From: Zygaena filipendulae
Taxonomy: Eukaryota; Arthropoda; Insecta; Lepidoptera; Zygaenidae
Assembly (NCBI GenBank): GCA_907165275.2
Contig: OU015664.1
Span: 6,286,001 to 6,350,000, forward strand
Direction of reading: 5' to 3'
DNA length: 64,000 nucleotides
How positions within the stretch are numbered: position 1 is the stretch's first letter; each line of letters opens with the position of its first letter. The notes under the pieces were generated by a model. It saw only the letters and a list, made by a program, of their open reading frames with translations. It searched no databases and was not told the origin of the DNA. Positions 50,697 to 62,924 of the stretch are shown one piece after another. The position numbers and the translations under genes were made by a program.

Positions 50697-50947
50697 TCTT
50701 AATATATATAAATCACGTGTCACGCTGTTTGTCCGCGATGGACTCTGAAACTACTGAACGGATTTTGATAAAATTTTGTAACCATTTATAATATGGTCCA
50801 ACCGGAATTCCCGCGGGAACTCCGGCACTAATGCGGGGAACAGACAACTACTATCGGGTTACAAAGAAAGACATAGAGTACTTTTTTCCCGCAACCTCCG
50901 CGGGAACTCCGAAATTACCGCGGATGAAATCGCGAGGGACAGCTAGT
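50697..50947 (-). repeat. Family A repeat, long-tail subtype
   Basis: TATAAATCACGTGTCACGCT at one end and GATGAAATCGCGAGGGACAG at the other. Confidence 0.75.
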
Positions 50948-51670
50948 TATTAATTATTATATATTTTATAATCATCACTACCTATAAATTTCGTCTGAGC
51001 CTATAGGTAGTTATTTATTAATCAAATACAATTTGTAATACCTATTATTGTAATTGGTTTTACCGTTATAATTAACTATAAAATAGAATAAATAAATAAA
51101 TAACGGTGTATTAAACTTGAAGATTAGGTATGGTGGAGTTTACCTACGTACATGAACACGTATGTTTATTATTATTATTTATACCTAGAACTTTATTGTA
51201 AGGTACGCCGAATCTTTGGCCGAATCGTGATAACAGAGAATATTAATGGCCCATTTTATTTCGTCTGAGGGCCCAATAAGTATAATTAAACCTTTATCAC
51301 AGATATATACGTAATACCTACCTAATACAACTCCCTACTAGCACTAGGTACTAGTAGGTACCTATCTATATTATTTTCTCTGTGGTCCCAACTCACAGGG
51401 GTAAAAAGACGTTTATTGTCCACTCATAATCACTTTAGCTCTTTTCTGACTAGATTTAGTTTTACAGTAGGTACTAGGTAGTTGATCCCACTGAGCCCAC
51501 AGCTAGTCTTTATTTTTCAATTCAATAGTTGGGTTTCTCTAAATCTTCGTAAGTTTAATCTTTCTAGCCCGTTCAGCTTCGTTTCAGTCCATTAGTGGTT
51601 TACCTACTACTTACCGCCGCACTCAGAGTCGACTTTAATGATTACTTAGTTAAGTATAGATTTTTAAAAC

Positions 51671-52297
51671 ATCATCACAACTTCATTTTTGGGAATTCAA
51701 TTGGATGATAGGTTCTCTTGGGCTGTTCACATAAACAAGCTATGCAAGAGAATTGATTCTTTTGCTTATGCGTTATGGCGTCTTACGAGAATTAGTAGTA
51801 GAAATATTGCAATACAGGCTTACCACGGCTATGTATGCTCTCTGTTGAGATATGCAATTGTTCTTTGGGGAAACTCAAGTCAGGTAAATCAGGTACTCAG
51901 AGCACAAAAACAATGCGTTCGAGCAATTTGTAATGTGGACTCCTTCACATCATGTAGACCACTTTTCAAACAGCTAAAACTGCTAACAGTTCCCTGTCTG
52001 TATATTTATGAGTCTTGCATATTTGTTAAAACTAATTCAGACTTGTTTAAAAGGAAGAGTGATGTCTGTAACTTTAATACAAGATACCCTCACAGACTTG
52101 TTCTACCCCCAAAAACAACAGCATTACGTAGTATAAATGCATATTGCATGGCGATAAATATTTTTAATAGGCTAGACGAGGACTTAAAAGTGCTACCTCT
52201 AAACGTTTTTAAAAATAAACTCAAGGGTTGGTTGATACAAAACTCTTTTTACACTATTAAGGAATACTATGACTTTTTTAAACCTAGAATGCCGTAA
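51671..52297 (+). pseudogene. Reverse transcriptase C-terminal fragment
   Basis: The frame (in register with the ATG at 51689) reads TSFLGIQLDDRFSWAVHINK, followed by YGYVCSLLRYAIVLWGNSS-like sequence, with the real text AYHGYVCSLLRYAIVLWGNS, and ends FFKPRMP. The LGIQLD..FSW..HI pattern is the thumb region after the catalytic YADD in Jockey/CR1-type non-LTR elements. The catalytic core itself is missing, so this is a broken copy. About 209 codons are open with no stop, which suggests a fairly young insertion. It is unrelated in sequence to the RNase H-bearing element at 39876. Confidence 0.75.
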
Positions 52298-52429
52298 CCC
52301 ATATATGTTTGTATTTTGATATTTTAATACTTAGATACCTACATGATTTGCATGCCAGCTTTCTGGTGAAGAGTGTGAAACTTATTGTCACTGTACCATC
52401 TAAATTACCACTTTTCAAGCAAATAAAGA

Positions 52430-52460
<31 letters not shown>
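51671..52460 (+). mobile_element. 5'-truncated non-LTR retrotransposon 3' end with (TTA)n tail
   Basis: The segment begins mid-frame, carries an RT C-terminal frame to a stop at 52297, then a short 3' UTR, an AATAAA at 52422-52427, and about nine TTA repeats. The tail marks the 3' end of a retroposed copy. Confidence 0.75.
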
Positions 52461-52462
<2 letters not shown>

Positions 52463-52780
52463 CTTAACTAAGTAATCTTTAAAGTCGACTCTGAGTGCGG
52501 CGGTAGTTCTTCAAAAAGCTTAAGTGACAACATTGATTGTTCCCAAAATTGCCATGACATAAAAATATGATAAAATTAGCAACAACGACATCTTGCTTAT
52601 GCCTGGTTAATTTGTAATTAATTTTAATTTAAATTTTTCGTTTATTTAAGACAACAACAGCTACAAGTAGGTACTAATTCTAGGTTTCAAGATTGCAATA
52701 TTTGCCAATGATAGTTAGATACATACCCTTACACAGATCAGAATGTAGCAGTAAGTACCTACACAAATTATACCATCTAA

Positions 52781-52974
52781 TATATAAAATTCTCGTGTCA
52801 CAATGTTCGTTCCCATACTCCTCCGAAACGGCTTGACCGATTCTCATGAAATTTTATATGCATATTCAGTAGGTCTGAGAATCAGCTACTATCTATTTTT
52901 CATCCCCCTAAAGGGAGTTCCTGCGGGAATTCCGAAACTCACGCGGGTGAAACCGCGGAGCGCAGCTAGTTTTA
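52781..52974 (-). repeat. Family A repeat copy
   Basis: TATATAAAATTCTCGTGTCA at one end and GGGTGAAACCGCGGAGCGCA then GCTAG at the other. Close to the subtype at 12694. Confidence 0.75.
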
Positions 52975-53364
52975 GATAAAATTATTCAACTCAGCTTATG
53001 CATAGACGCTTAAATAAATAAATAATTAATGCGTAATATAGAGTAAAGACACAAATAATATAATACTGTAATGAGAATGACGTAGAGCGATGAGATGACC
53101 ATTTATTTGTCCTTAAGCATACAAAGTTATGTATATCTATATTCTCAAGTATTTCTAACCCATATACCTATAAGCACAGATAATATAATACTATACTAGT
53201 AACCTAAGCGAGACAAACACGCAAACATCGAAATATTTTTTCTTAAACTTTTTATCTGTGACGTTGGTCCGTTGTCCGTTTCGATATTAGCACAAATTTT
53301 ACTTACCTATCTAGTATGTCTGACATTACCTAGTCGTTATCTCTATTGTAACCATTGTAATGTC

Positions 53365-53475
53365 TTTTAGCACCACCGCGCCGTGCAACGTCGACTGCGG
53401 CCTCCGCGCGGCGCGCAGTTGCGCGTGCGCCGCGGCGAGAGGCGAGCGACCCGCAGACTCGCAAGCAGCACTAAA
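53365..53475 (+). promoter_or_regulatory. CpG-rich promoter region of the LRRC58-like gene
   Basis: A sharply bounded GC-rich block (GTCGACTGCGGCCTCCGCGC, GCGCGTGCGCCGCGGCGAGA) sits 85-195 bases upstream of the ATG at 53560 in otherwise AT-rich sequence. This fits a promoter or 5' UTR. No TATA box is evident. Confidence 0.45.
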
Positions 53476-53559
53476 CTTACCCTATCATTCGCCGATAATG
53501 TGAATTATTTACTATAACTCTGTTTCATTTGAGAAATTAATAGAATACATTTATTTACT

Positions 53560-54050
53560 ATGGAGTGCTACACGTCGGATAGTTGCGACAGTGATAGCAG
53601 AGAACAAAAAACTTTGGACCTATCGAGCCAGTCATTAGATTCAATCGAATTATCATCCGAATTGTACACTATTGTCGAAGAGAAGAGCTGTGCGGAAAAT
53701 TACGAGATTATGTTGCTGTATAACAACAAAATCGGCGCACTGCCGGAAACAATAAACAGATTCAATAATTTGAAGATACTGGATGTCAGCAACAACAGCC
53801 TGAAGGCTCTTCCAGATGTGTTCAGTAACTGTCCATTGTCTTCTCTCACCGCCAAACACAATCAATTAACTAACGAGTCATTCCCTAAGTCATTTCTTGC
53901 TGCAAAAAACACGCTTAGAGAACTAAATTTTAGTGGAAACCAACTGAATTTCTTCCCAGAACAAGTTCTACAGTTAACTTCGCTCAAATATCTTTATTTG
54001 GGTGGAAATAACATTGTCAATATACCCAAGGATATATGGAAATTAAGCAG
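53560..54050 (+). CDS. Lrrc58: LRRC58-like leucine-rich repeat protein, exon 1
   Basis: The ATG at 53560 opens 163 codons plus two bases and ends AGCAG before GTATGA. After an acidic, Ser-rich start (MECYTSDSCDSDS) come leucine-rich repeats: LDLSSQSLDSIE, MLLYNNKIGALPE, LKILDVSNNSLKALPD, LTAKHNQL, LRELNFSGNQLNFFPE, LKYLYLGGNNIVNIPK. The spacing and the LYLGGN motif match LRRC58. There is no signal peptide or membrane segment, so an intracellular protein is expected. Its function in insects is not established here. The frame runs on 37 residues into the intron, but the true exon boundary is set by the next exon. The gene is divergent from sgg. Confidence 0.85.
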
Positions 54051-54488
54051 GTATGATCTTACGCAAGTAAAGTTAAGTACCGTAGAACGCTGCAACTTTG
54101 CCTGGATTTTGAGGTTTTTTGTTTATATCTCTGAAGCTATTTATTTTTATGGTTTTAAATAGCTTTAAAATGGAAAACAGACCTTTTTTCTTACATATAT
54201 ATAAAATCCAGTCAGTGACAACCCTAGACCTAGGCAAAGTTGTGTTAGTCAAGTTTATGAAACACTGTACAACATTGCTTTCTATATTCTTTGGATGAAA
54301 TCGCGTCTATTACATAAAAATTGCAAAAGATATGGAAAATAGAGAGTATTTTCTTACCCTGAAACGGTACCACTGCACGAAAACACCTGTTTAATTGTAG
54401 ATATTTCAAAAGTTGTGGGACACAAAATATTTTCGTCTGCGCGCACCGAGTTTTGTCGCTTAACTGACAGAGCAACAACGGAGTAAAA

Positions 54489-54523
<35 letters not shown>

Positions 54524-54813
54524 GTGATGTCAGATGAATGTAAAATCACTACAAAATTGTAAGAAAGAAGATTATACTGAACAAACACAAGATATCGCAA
54601 TCTAAACCAAATCGGCAAAGTTGGACCCACTTGGCAAAGTTGCAGCGTTCTACGGTACTGATGTTGCGTAGATTTCGTATAATGACCGGTGTACACGGTG
54701 TCAGACCAAAAACTTTAAGTACCTAATGGAAGTAAGTGATGGACCCGAGTTAATCAAGGGGTACATACATTTACATATGTATTAATGTATATTTTAATTA
54801 ATGTATTAGCTTA

Positions 54814-54950
54814 CTAGCTGTTTCCCACGGTTTCACCCGCGTCCTTGTCGGTACCCCTAACAGTACGTGTATACATTTTCTGATTATCGGTTGAGTGGTA
54901 CCTACTTATGGTGTGAAAGTGTAACAAACATTGAATATATAATATTATGA
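54814..54950 (+). repeat. Family A repeat, short copy
   Basis: TACTAGCTGTTTCCCACGGT at the left, then ACCCCTAACAGTACGTGTAT and a GTGTGAAAGTGTAACAAACA end. Confidence 0.6.
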
Positions 54951-55140
54951 TGAGCGAAATACTTGCCAGAGACTTAACTCTGCTCACGCGAAACTATAAC
55001 GCGTCATTTTCGTTTCAATGAAGGTCTCCTCACATATACCAAAACTAGCATATCTACTCTACCGCCGCGACGACGCGACGGGGACATAATATTAAGAGGG
55101 TGGAGGAGACCCGGAGACCCACTACTATAGACACAAGAGC

Positions 55141-56060
55141 GGGAGATCGATTTTTGAATCGCTCGAATTGCTATTCACACACGGAATCGCAAGATTCGAA
55201 TGCAAATGCGTGAATAGTATATTTCATTACGAGTGCGGAAAGCCTGTCATTGCAGAGTTCCGACAAATGTCTACCCGAGCCGAGGCGCAGCCGAAGGTGA
55301 GGGCTGACAGTCGGAACTCTTTGCAATGACGGTTCCGCACGTGTACCTACTGAACAACTATTTATAATACAGTTGCGAAAAAATGAAGCAATTTAATAAA
55401 GTATTAAAAACACAATAAAATCAACTAAATTCCAACTGTGATCAAGAGATGGCGCTAGTTGTATTAGTAATGCGAAACCTACGTTTCGCAATGCAAAAAG
55501 TGTGTCAAAGTCGTGTCGCCATTTTTGACAGTTGGGAAAGAGAACGCACGAGTTCGGGAAAGGTAAAGAAAAAGCTCGAGTATGTAATAGCCCACATCCC
55601 GAACGCTATACGTTCCCGCAATACGCCACTTTTTGAAAAACTGTATTAAGAAATGTATTTTTTTTTTAAATTTCATTGCACGTGAATTCTGCAACGTGTG
55701 GGTCGGACTACTCCACAAACTACTTAGAGACCACTCTTAATTGAATTCGTCGATCGAAAGTTTGACGTTTAGTGGCAAAATGTCATTTTCATAATTTGAC
55801 ATGATTGATAGTTTGACAACATCAAGAACGTTTCGTTTAAAGTTCGATTAGGTAAGTACCGTTTTATGAAAATCTATGAAAGTTAACTTCTGGTTTTTAA
55901 ATATTCTGCGTCAAATGAAACAAATCTAAAGGAGTTTCAGAAAACAGCAACACCGTTTTCGGATGATTCAAAAATATGACAAAATGGGATTCAGTGAATT
56001 GAATTTCACATGTGAATTGATTTCGCATAAGATATTCGAGCGATTCAAAGATCGATCTCC
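55141..56060. mobile_element. Family E element, copy 3 (920 bp) with a nested palindrome
   Basis: Left GGGAGATCGATTTTTGAATC and right GATTCAAAGATCGATCTCC are inverted ends. Inside, 55229-55342 is a second palindrome with ACGAGTGCGGAAAGCCTGTC and the near inverse GACGGTTCCGCACGTG, a nested MITE. No transposase is recognised. Confidence 0.6.
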
Positions 56061-57419
56061 GAAATCAGTCAAGAGACCAGATACTTGTACCCCACATGGA
56101 CATAATATTATGTTTGCATTTTAATTGCTTAAGAGACTATTTACATGAACAAAAAACACAAGTTTCATCACTTCATGTAAATGCCACGTCATTGGTCATT
56201 TTTACGATTGGACTACAACAATAACCTCTATAATTTAAATATCATGACTGTCATGATAATGAACATTTATATAAAACTGTACTGGGTACCTATGACTAAA
56301 CATCTTTGTTCTTTAACATAATGTCTTATTTATACCTACAATAAATTATTATTAATGAAATCGTATAAACATGATTAGTATGGAATTAATAAATTGAAGT
56401 TTCGAATTGATGTTTACAGCACTTAAGTAAGTAGCACATCTCTGCAAGGTATTTGATTTCTTCCATACTTACCTATCTACCTATAATAATATATTCTATG
56501 TAATATTGTGGATTGTTTTATCTGCGACGAGACGAGACCAGACATAAGTGGTAGGTAGGTAGTGTAGGTACACTACACAGAACAGAAAATAACAGATAGA
56601 AAGGACATCACATAGTTTAGTATGAAAACAGGTGAAAACCAGTGTCGCCGGGTGATTTTCGCACACAAAACTGTTCATCACGCACGTCACTGAAACATTC
56701 ATTAACGTAAAGAAATGTATTAAACGCTTTTTGGTTACGTTTTTACTTAGTCACTATTTTCAAAGTTCACAGTTTTGGGAATATTGTGGAAAATATACTT
56801 GGAATAGTGGCAAAAGAAGTTTTGGGAAAATTCAGAGAGAAGGTAATCACTACGTGGAAAATTAGAGCATTTGCTCGATCTAACTTCCTATGCAACCGTG
56901 GCGCGCCTGCGCCGCGCGCCGCCGCCTTCATGTCATCTCTAGTAGATTTATACTCTCTGTGGTACACCACATGGAATATGTACGTACCTACTACGAATAA
57001 ATTTCTGATCACAACAACGGGCAAGTAGCGGAACATTAGAACTTTGGTACCTAGCAGTAACAAAGCAACAGTGGCACGACACAAAAGCTCAAAGAAAAGC
57101 AGATCTAAAGAGGTAATGGATCATCAGCTCTACAACCAATATAATAATTTTTATGCTGCCACGTCACACGATGTGTTGCTCGTGCAGCGGCCTCTCACTG
57201 GGTCAAGATAATTATAATTATGACACTTCTATTTAAACGTTTTTTTTTAAATGTCTTGCAAGATTGCTTGCAAGTGAAGCACTTGCATGATATTTTTAAT
57301 TATGAAGCTAAAAAAGTAGACGACGACGTAATATTAATGGTATTATCACAGATAATAAATATAATAATCAATATTACGTTTAATATGATTTATTAATCTA
57401 TATAGATAGGTTTATAAAA

Positions 57420-57545
57420 ATTAAGCGTTAACGGCTGGACCGATCACGATTAAATTTTGCATACACGTTGTCAGGGGTACAGAGTACATACATAGGGTAG
57501 GTACATACTTTTTATCCCGGAATGAATTTCCACGGGAGATATGCA
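57420..57545 (-). repeat. Family A repeat fragment
   Basis: GCGTTAACGGCTGGACCGAT, ATTTTGCATACACGTTGTCA and TTTTTATCCCGGAAT in order. Confidence 0.6.
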
Positions 57546-58334
57546 GTTAGTTTATGATAAAAATTAACTAGACCAGACCTATTAACTCTATCTATGTCTA
57601 AACAGACAGATAATCGTGATAAGTACGATAATTTTTGTATGTTTCGGTTCATGTACTACTTAAGTAAGTACAATAATAATATAATTATTAATTCTACGCC
57701 CGCGCCCCTGTTACGATAATAAGCTCGCTTCTAATCTGCCAACACTACTGTAGATGTCGGTAATTTACTGATCGTACTGACCGACAGAGTATAGAACAGT
57801 TTTTAATAATATTTATTTCGTTATTTAGAAATCTACTTATACCTATTCTTATTGTTAGTTTTTTTTTAATATACTTAACGATTTCTAAAACAGATTAACA
57901 CAACAATGATATCTTGGTTTGGAGATAAACAAACGTGAGGATTGCACAATATTTTGCAATAAGCATAATTAACCAAAACGTAGATAGTAAAAACAAGCAG
58001 CACAGTTTTCAATAAGCTAGCTCATATTATATAGGTAATAAAATTGTGCATAATTTTTATATTAAACAAATTTACCGGTAAGGTGAGCGGTTTCTCAGTA
58101 AAAGGACAATATTTTTGAAATCGCTTTAAAAATATTCATATTTAGTCATTTTTTTTTTTAATATAATAAATACGCTTTAGTCGTCGGGAAATAAATTAAA
58201 GAACATTAAATAAGCTTTCAAATGACACCATACACAAGCAAATAGACCTAATAGGTGCGATGTAATTAACTAAAAACAAAAACCGTTGGCGGCCATGTTT
58301 ATGACGTCACTGCTATCCCTTCCACCACTAAAAA

Positions 58335-58700
58335 ACATTACAACAAGCAGTTTCGTAATCTACACAACGCCCTGAACACATCCATACCTGTTGTAGGTAT
58401 ACACAAGAGATACCGACGAGATTTTTCAAAATATGGTCGCGGCCGCTCTACTAGTAGGGCTAGTTCAAATATTGAAGTCGATTTAATTTTTTTGTGATTT
58501 TTTTTTTTCGCTTTTAAGTGGGCTGGTTTATAATTTATCAAAGTGACAATAGCCTAACATCAACAGCAGCTCCATAACCTTTTACAAAATATTGCTTTTC
58601 CCGATGCAGGGACGTTAATTATTGAGGAGTTCTCTTGCTACTTCACCATCAGCTCCACTTCACCATATGCATTGTGACACATAAATTGCTTAGCTGTTCA
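58335..58700 (-). repeat. Family B repeat, inverse 3' part
   Basis: CGCTTTTAAGTGGGCTGGTT, AGCAGCTCCATAACC, CTTTTACAAAATATTGCTTT and GAGGAGTTCTCTTGC, the inverse of 48645-48775. Confidence 0.6.
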
Positions 58701-59105
58701 TTTGTGTGTGTTGTGAAGTGGGTTATTATTATTTTAGAGTAATCGAATCGCACACTGTCAAATATTATTTAGTTATTATTCAGTAGTTCCGGTGGCCATC
58801 GTGGTCTTCATCATCAGTTCCTTCATCAATGGTGATTGTCTAAAGAAAATGACCAATTTATCACTACATATTATTAAACAAAGTCATTCGCCGCGTCTGT
58901 CTGTCTGCCTGTCTGTTCGCGATAAACTCAAAAACTATTGAACGGATTTTAATGCGGTTTTCACCATTAGATAATAATATAATAATGATTCATGAGGAAG
59001 GTTTACGACTTACGTATATAGGGAATTTTAGTGTTTATTTTTATTATTATTTTATAAACTTTTATGTATTAGTTGTATACTAGTTGTATATTAGTTGTAT
59101 GTCAA

Positions 59106-59139
59106 TCAGACGAAATAAAAAAAATTTATTTCGTCTGAG
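59106..59139. repeat. 34-bp palindrome of two TCAGACGAAATAAA ends
   Basis: TCAGACGAAATAAAAAAA is followed directly by its inverse ATTTATTTCGTCTGA. Same structure as at 19441. Confidence 0.6.
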
Positions 59140-59447
59140 GTTGTATAATAGCATTATTCTTTTAAAAATATCTTTTGTACTTTCAGAGATAATATGACTC
59201 TTTAAAAGTTCAAGTTAGACAAGGAAAGCGCTAGTCCTATAGTGACGTCACTCGGCTTGTAACGCCCAACAACCGCCATACAAAATTCCGTTTTAGAAAG
59301 AGACAGACATATAGTGAAAATTAAACAGTGTACAACTATTTTATTTTTTAATCAAATCTATTGATTTTTCGCTTATGTTATGCTCATCCATGATATTTTC
59401 GATTATAATTGTTTATGCTCATCCGTGACATTTTCGAGTATAATTGT

Positions 59448-59680
59448 ACATAGATAAGCAATAGTGTGTTAACCCACACTGGAGAAATTTTGAGTAAATC
59501 GTGTTTTAAAAGTAGGAGCGCCATTTTGTGTCAACATTTTTTATGTTCAATATTTAGTTACATATTTAAGCAATTTAATGAGGTAAATTATAATTAAAAA
59601 ACGTTCCCTAACTCTCAAAAAATGGTTCTGAATCAAGAACTTAATTTTGTGGGTTAACATGTTGTTGCTTATCTGCGTCC
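59448..59680 (-). mobile_element. Family D MITE, copy 2
   Basis: Inverse orientation, from TAGATAAGCAATAGTG to GTTGTTGCTTATCTGCGTCC. Confidence 0.7.
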
Positions 59681-59784
59681 AATTGTTGGATATCAACATT
59701 TCAACAACAGTGAAATAGCCTATTGTCAAGGTTTTGTGCAAATTGGTTTAAATATAACAATAATTGTTGGAAGTGTCGGAAAAA

Positions 59785-59913
59785 GTGCATTAAAATTTTG
59801 CATATTGCCAGGGGTACAGGTGAAGGACATAGGGTGCCTATACCTACTTTTTTCTGTCCCGCAATTCCAGCGGGAACTCCAAAATTAACGCGGGTGAAAC
59901 CTAGTAATGTAAT
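59785..59913 (-). repeat. Family A repeat fragment
   Basis: TTTTGCATATTGCCAGGGGT and GGAACTCCAAAATTAACGCG, ending GGGTGAAACCTAGTA; the CGCGGGGCACAG part has been lost. Confidence 0.6.
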
Positions 59914-61028
59914 AATTTAGGTAGGCATATATCAGCATTTAGCCATCAATCTCTCATCGTCGTTATAAATAAAAATGAATGTTCGTATGTCTGTCCTCTA
60001 TGCGTTTCGAAACCATTGGTCCGATTGTAATTCAACCGGATATCGATTAAAGTGATATAATTTCCTTGGTACAGTATTTTTTTTAAAGTGTGACAGGACC
60101 ACCTAAATAAATTTCGTAAGACAAAATATTTGAAATGGAAATTAAATAGGGCTAGTGTGTGATTGTAGTGGTAGGTACCTACTAGGTATCCCTTATTAAC
60201 GTTCATTAGTTGCGATGATTGTAAAGACAATGTAATCTGGGAATACAGATCTACCTATATATGTATACATATATGCTATAGTATAGGGTATTATTTTATA
60301 TCTATGTTTCTCTGGAAAAAAGCATATTATGGTCTCTATATCTCTTGTTATTTATCGATGTGATGACCGCTCCTGCATCTACATCTACTTGATCTTTGTG
60401 GTCGCTGTACTTGATCTACTAGTCATATGGATCACCTCTCCCAATTTGAGTATGCTATGCTAGTATCAAGATCCTTATTTATTCGGGAGTGGTGCGGTTT
60501 TGCGTGGGCAGAATTTGCTCTCTGGGCAAACTAAGAGTATCTTTGTCGTTTGAGCAAGAGATGCGGTCGATCGTGCGTGCTTGACCTGCGGCCCGGGTCG
60601 AATAAAAGACATAGACTAGCGTCTTTCAATTATCGTTATCATTAGGTATAGTAGAATGCACGAACAAAGTATAATAAGTCGTAGGTATTTATACCTACTC
60701 TGTATATCCATGTTATTGGTTCATTATAGCATAGAAAACTAATCTATTCAAATTACAAAAATACATAAGTATGTATGTATTTTTTAATAAAACCAGTAGG
60801 TAGACTTAAGCGTATAGGGTAAGGTATCTGTACATTGCAAAAAAAATTTAAGAAAATCCATTTCGTTCATTTGTAGAAAAAGGAAATCGCTCTTGATAAA
60901 CTTTACTAGGACTCAAAATTCAAAAAGAAATTAAAGTTCTCATTGTACATAGGTACTGGGATATGCGCACATTTCTCTAATAAACTCGTTCGAGTAAGTA
61001 TAGGTAAGTATATTAACAAATAACGTTT

Positions 61029-61225
61029 GGACGCAGATAAGCAATAACATGTTAACCCATAAAATTAAGTTATTGATTCAGAACGATTTATTGAGAGTTA
61101 GGGAACGTTTTTTAATTATATGTTTACCTTATTACATTGTTTAAGTATGTAACTAAATATTGAACATAAAAGATGTGAACAGAAAATGGCGCCATCATTT
61201 TAAAATACGATTTACTCAAAAATTT
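61029..61225 (+). mobile_element. Family D MITE, copy 3 (right end lost)
   Basis: GGACGCAGATAAGCAATAAC through GAGAGTTAGGGAACG to GATTTACTCAAAAATTTTC, where similarity stops. Confidence 0.65.
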
Positions 61226-61364
61226 TCATATATCCGTTTGTCCATCGCGTCCTTCGATCAACAATGTTGATCGAAGATCGCGTCATTTTCTATTGCGAGA
61301 TGCGAAAGAGATGCCAGTTCTATGTTTGGACGCCGACTAGTAAATATAGTATTATATTATCTGT

Positions 61365-61640
61365 GACGCCGATAAGCAATAAAATAGGTATTAATAATAA
61401 TATTATGTTAACCCACAAAATTAAGTTATTGATTCGCGTTTTTTAATTATAATGTGTTTACCTTATCACATTATTTAAATACCAACAAATTGTTCTTCTT
61501 TTTGTTCTTTTTTCAATATGGCAACAGACGTCTTGGATAGTTGAACATAAAAAAATGTTGACACAAAATTATAATTTTAAAACACGATTTAGTCAAAATT
61601 TCTCCAGTGTGGGTTAACAGTTAACACACTATTGCATAAC
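61365..61640 (+). mobile_element. Family D MITE, copy 4 (rearranged)
   Basis: GACGCCGATAAGCAATAAAA, TTAACCCACAAAATTAAGTT, and a right end CTCCAGTGTGGGTTAACAG with ACACACTATTGCATAAC. An internal segment differs from the other copies. Confidence 0.6.
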
Positions 61641-61839
61641 TATAACTAGGTATATCTATGTATATCCGTTTTTTCGTTCACGCCCACCGGAGCGAGAGTG
61701 TGGAAGTGCAAGCAGGTAGCACTAAGATTTTTTTCATAAATAGATATAATATAATAATATAATATACCATTAACTATATATAATATAATATCATTACCTC
61801 CTACTTTTGAGTTGCTAAAATGTCCGAATGATTATATAG

Positions 61840-62168
61840 TTTATATTTTATCCCGGAATTCCCGCGGGAACTCCGAAATTACCGCGTGTGAATCCGCGGG
61901 GGACAGCTAGTCTATACATTTAAATGCTTCGTCTTGGATGACTGATAGATCAACGCACAACGATAAACCGCTGATCGTATAGAGACCTGAAACTTGGAGG
62001 GTGTGCTGATGAGCTCTTTGTATGACGCGTGACTTAGGCATCCGATTAAGTATTTTTGAAAATTCAACCCCTAAGAGGATGAAAAGGGGTTGCAAAGTTT
62101 GTATGGAACAATTCCGCGGAAACTTCGAAATTATCGCGGGTGAAACCGCGCGGGACAGCTAGTACTTT
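61840..62168 (-). repeat. Two family A repeat fragments
   Basis: GGAATTCCCGCGGGAACTCC to GGGGGACAGCTAGT (about 61853-61912) and GCGGAAACTTCGAAATTATC to GCGGGACAGCTAGTA (about 62113-62164). Confidence 0.65.
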
Positions 62169-62273
62169 ATAAGTAGGTAGTAGTAAAGTGGGTATTACGA
62201 TAAATTAAAGGTAGGTACGTAATTAAATTAGGTAGGTACATTACCCATTTACTAACACGGTCATAGGTATAAA

Positions 62274-62430
62274 CCAGCCGTGCCCCGCGGTTTCACCCGC
62301 GATAATTTCGGAGTTCCCGCGGGAATTCCGGGATAAAAAGTACCCTATGTCCTTTTCTGTACCCCTGATAACGTGCATGCCAAATTTCATCCAAATCCGT
62401 TCAGCAGTTTTTGCGTGATTGAGTAAACGT
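62274..62430 (+). repeat. Family A repeat copy
   Basis: CCAGCCGTGCCCCGCGGTTT, TACCCTATGTCCTTTTCTGT, GATAACGTGCATGCCAAATT and GTTTTTGCGTGATTGAGTAA, near consensus. Confidence 0.8.
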
Positions 62431-62618
62431 ATGCGAGGATAAGAGCTCGAAAGCGCATTTTCATCCGACTTGCTTCAAATTTACTTATCGTCACTGCTCA
62501 GCTCCTATGTGTTTTAGCGTTATGTTATATAGCCTATAACCTGCCCAGGAGTATGGACTACAATCGTACCAAGTTTGGTTAAAATCCCTTCAGTAGTTTT
62601 TGACCCATGCGTGCACAT

Positions 62619-62641
62619 ACAGACAGACAGACAGACAGACA
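62619..62641 (+). repeat. (ACAG)n microsatellite
   Basis: Five tandem ACAG units next to a CAGTAGTTTTTGACCCATGC block common in retroposon tails. Confidence 0.85.
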
Positions 62642-62924
62642 AAAAATTTACTGTTTGCATTTTTGGCATCAGTATCGATCACCATTCATTCTCCAATATT
62701 ACTTAATTTTGAATATATATTCAATGTACAGAATTGACCTCTCTACAGTTAGATGTAAGTGTATTCTTTCCACAGAGATATCTATTAGGTATGACACATA
62801 TGACATAACAGTTACTTATTTATGCCATTCAGCTACCGTCGCGTCTTTACTGTCGGACGTATAGTTGATTTTAAGGTACGAGTAGTACGTAGTATAATTT
62901 TATTACTCTGAGGTACGAGTAAAC

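Larger units (their letters stand above)
51614..52503. mobile_element. Family F MITE with a retrotransposon fragment in its centre
   Basis: The left arm (51614-51670) and right arm (52461-52503) are the ends of the 45836 MITE, with TA on both outer sides. The middle of the MITE (about 135 bases) is absent and a 5'-truncated non-LTR retrotransposon with a (TTA)n tail lies in its place. Confidence 0.75.
47132..53559. other. Intergenic region between divergent sgg and the LRRC58-like gene
   Basis: About 6.4 kb made mostly of family A, B, C and F repeats. No independent gene is supported. The outer ends should hold the two promoters. Several copies of the ACCTTCTCTCTG motif are clustered at 50213-50277. 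Confidence 0.55.
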
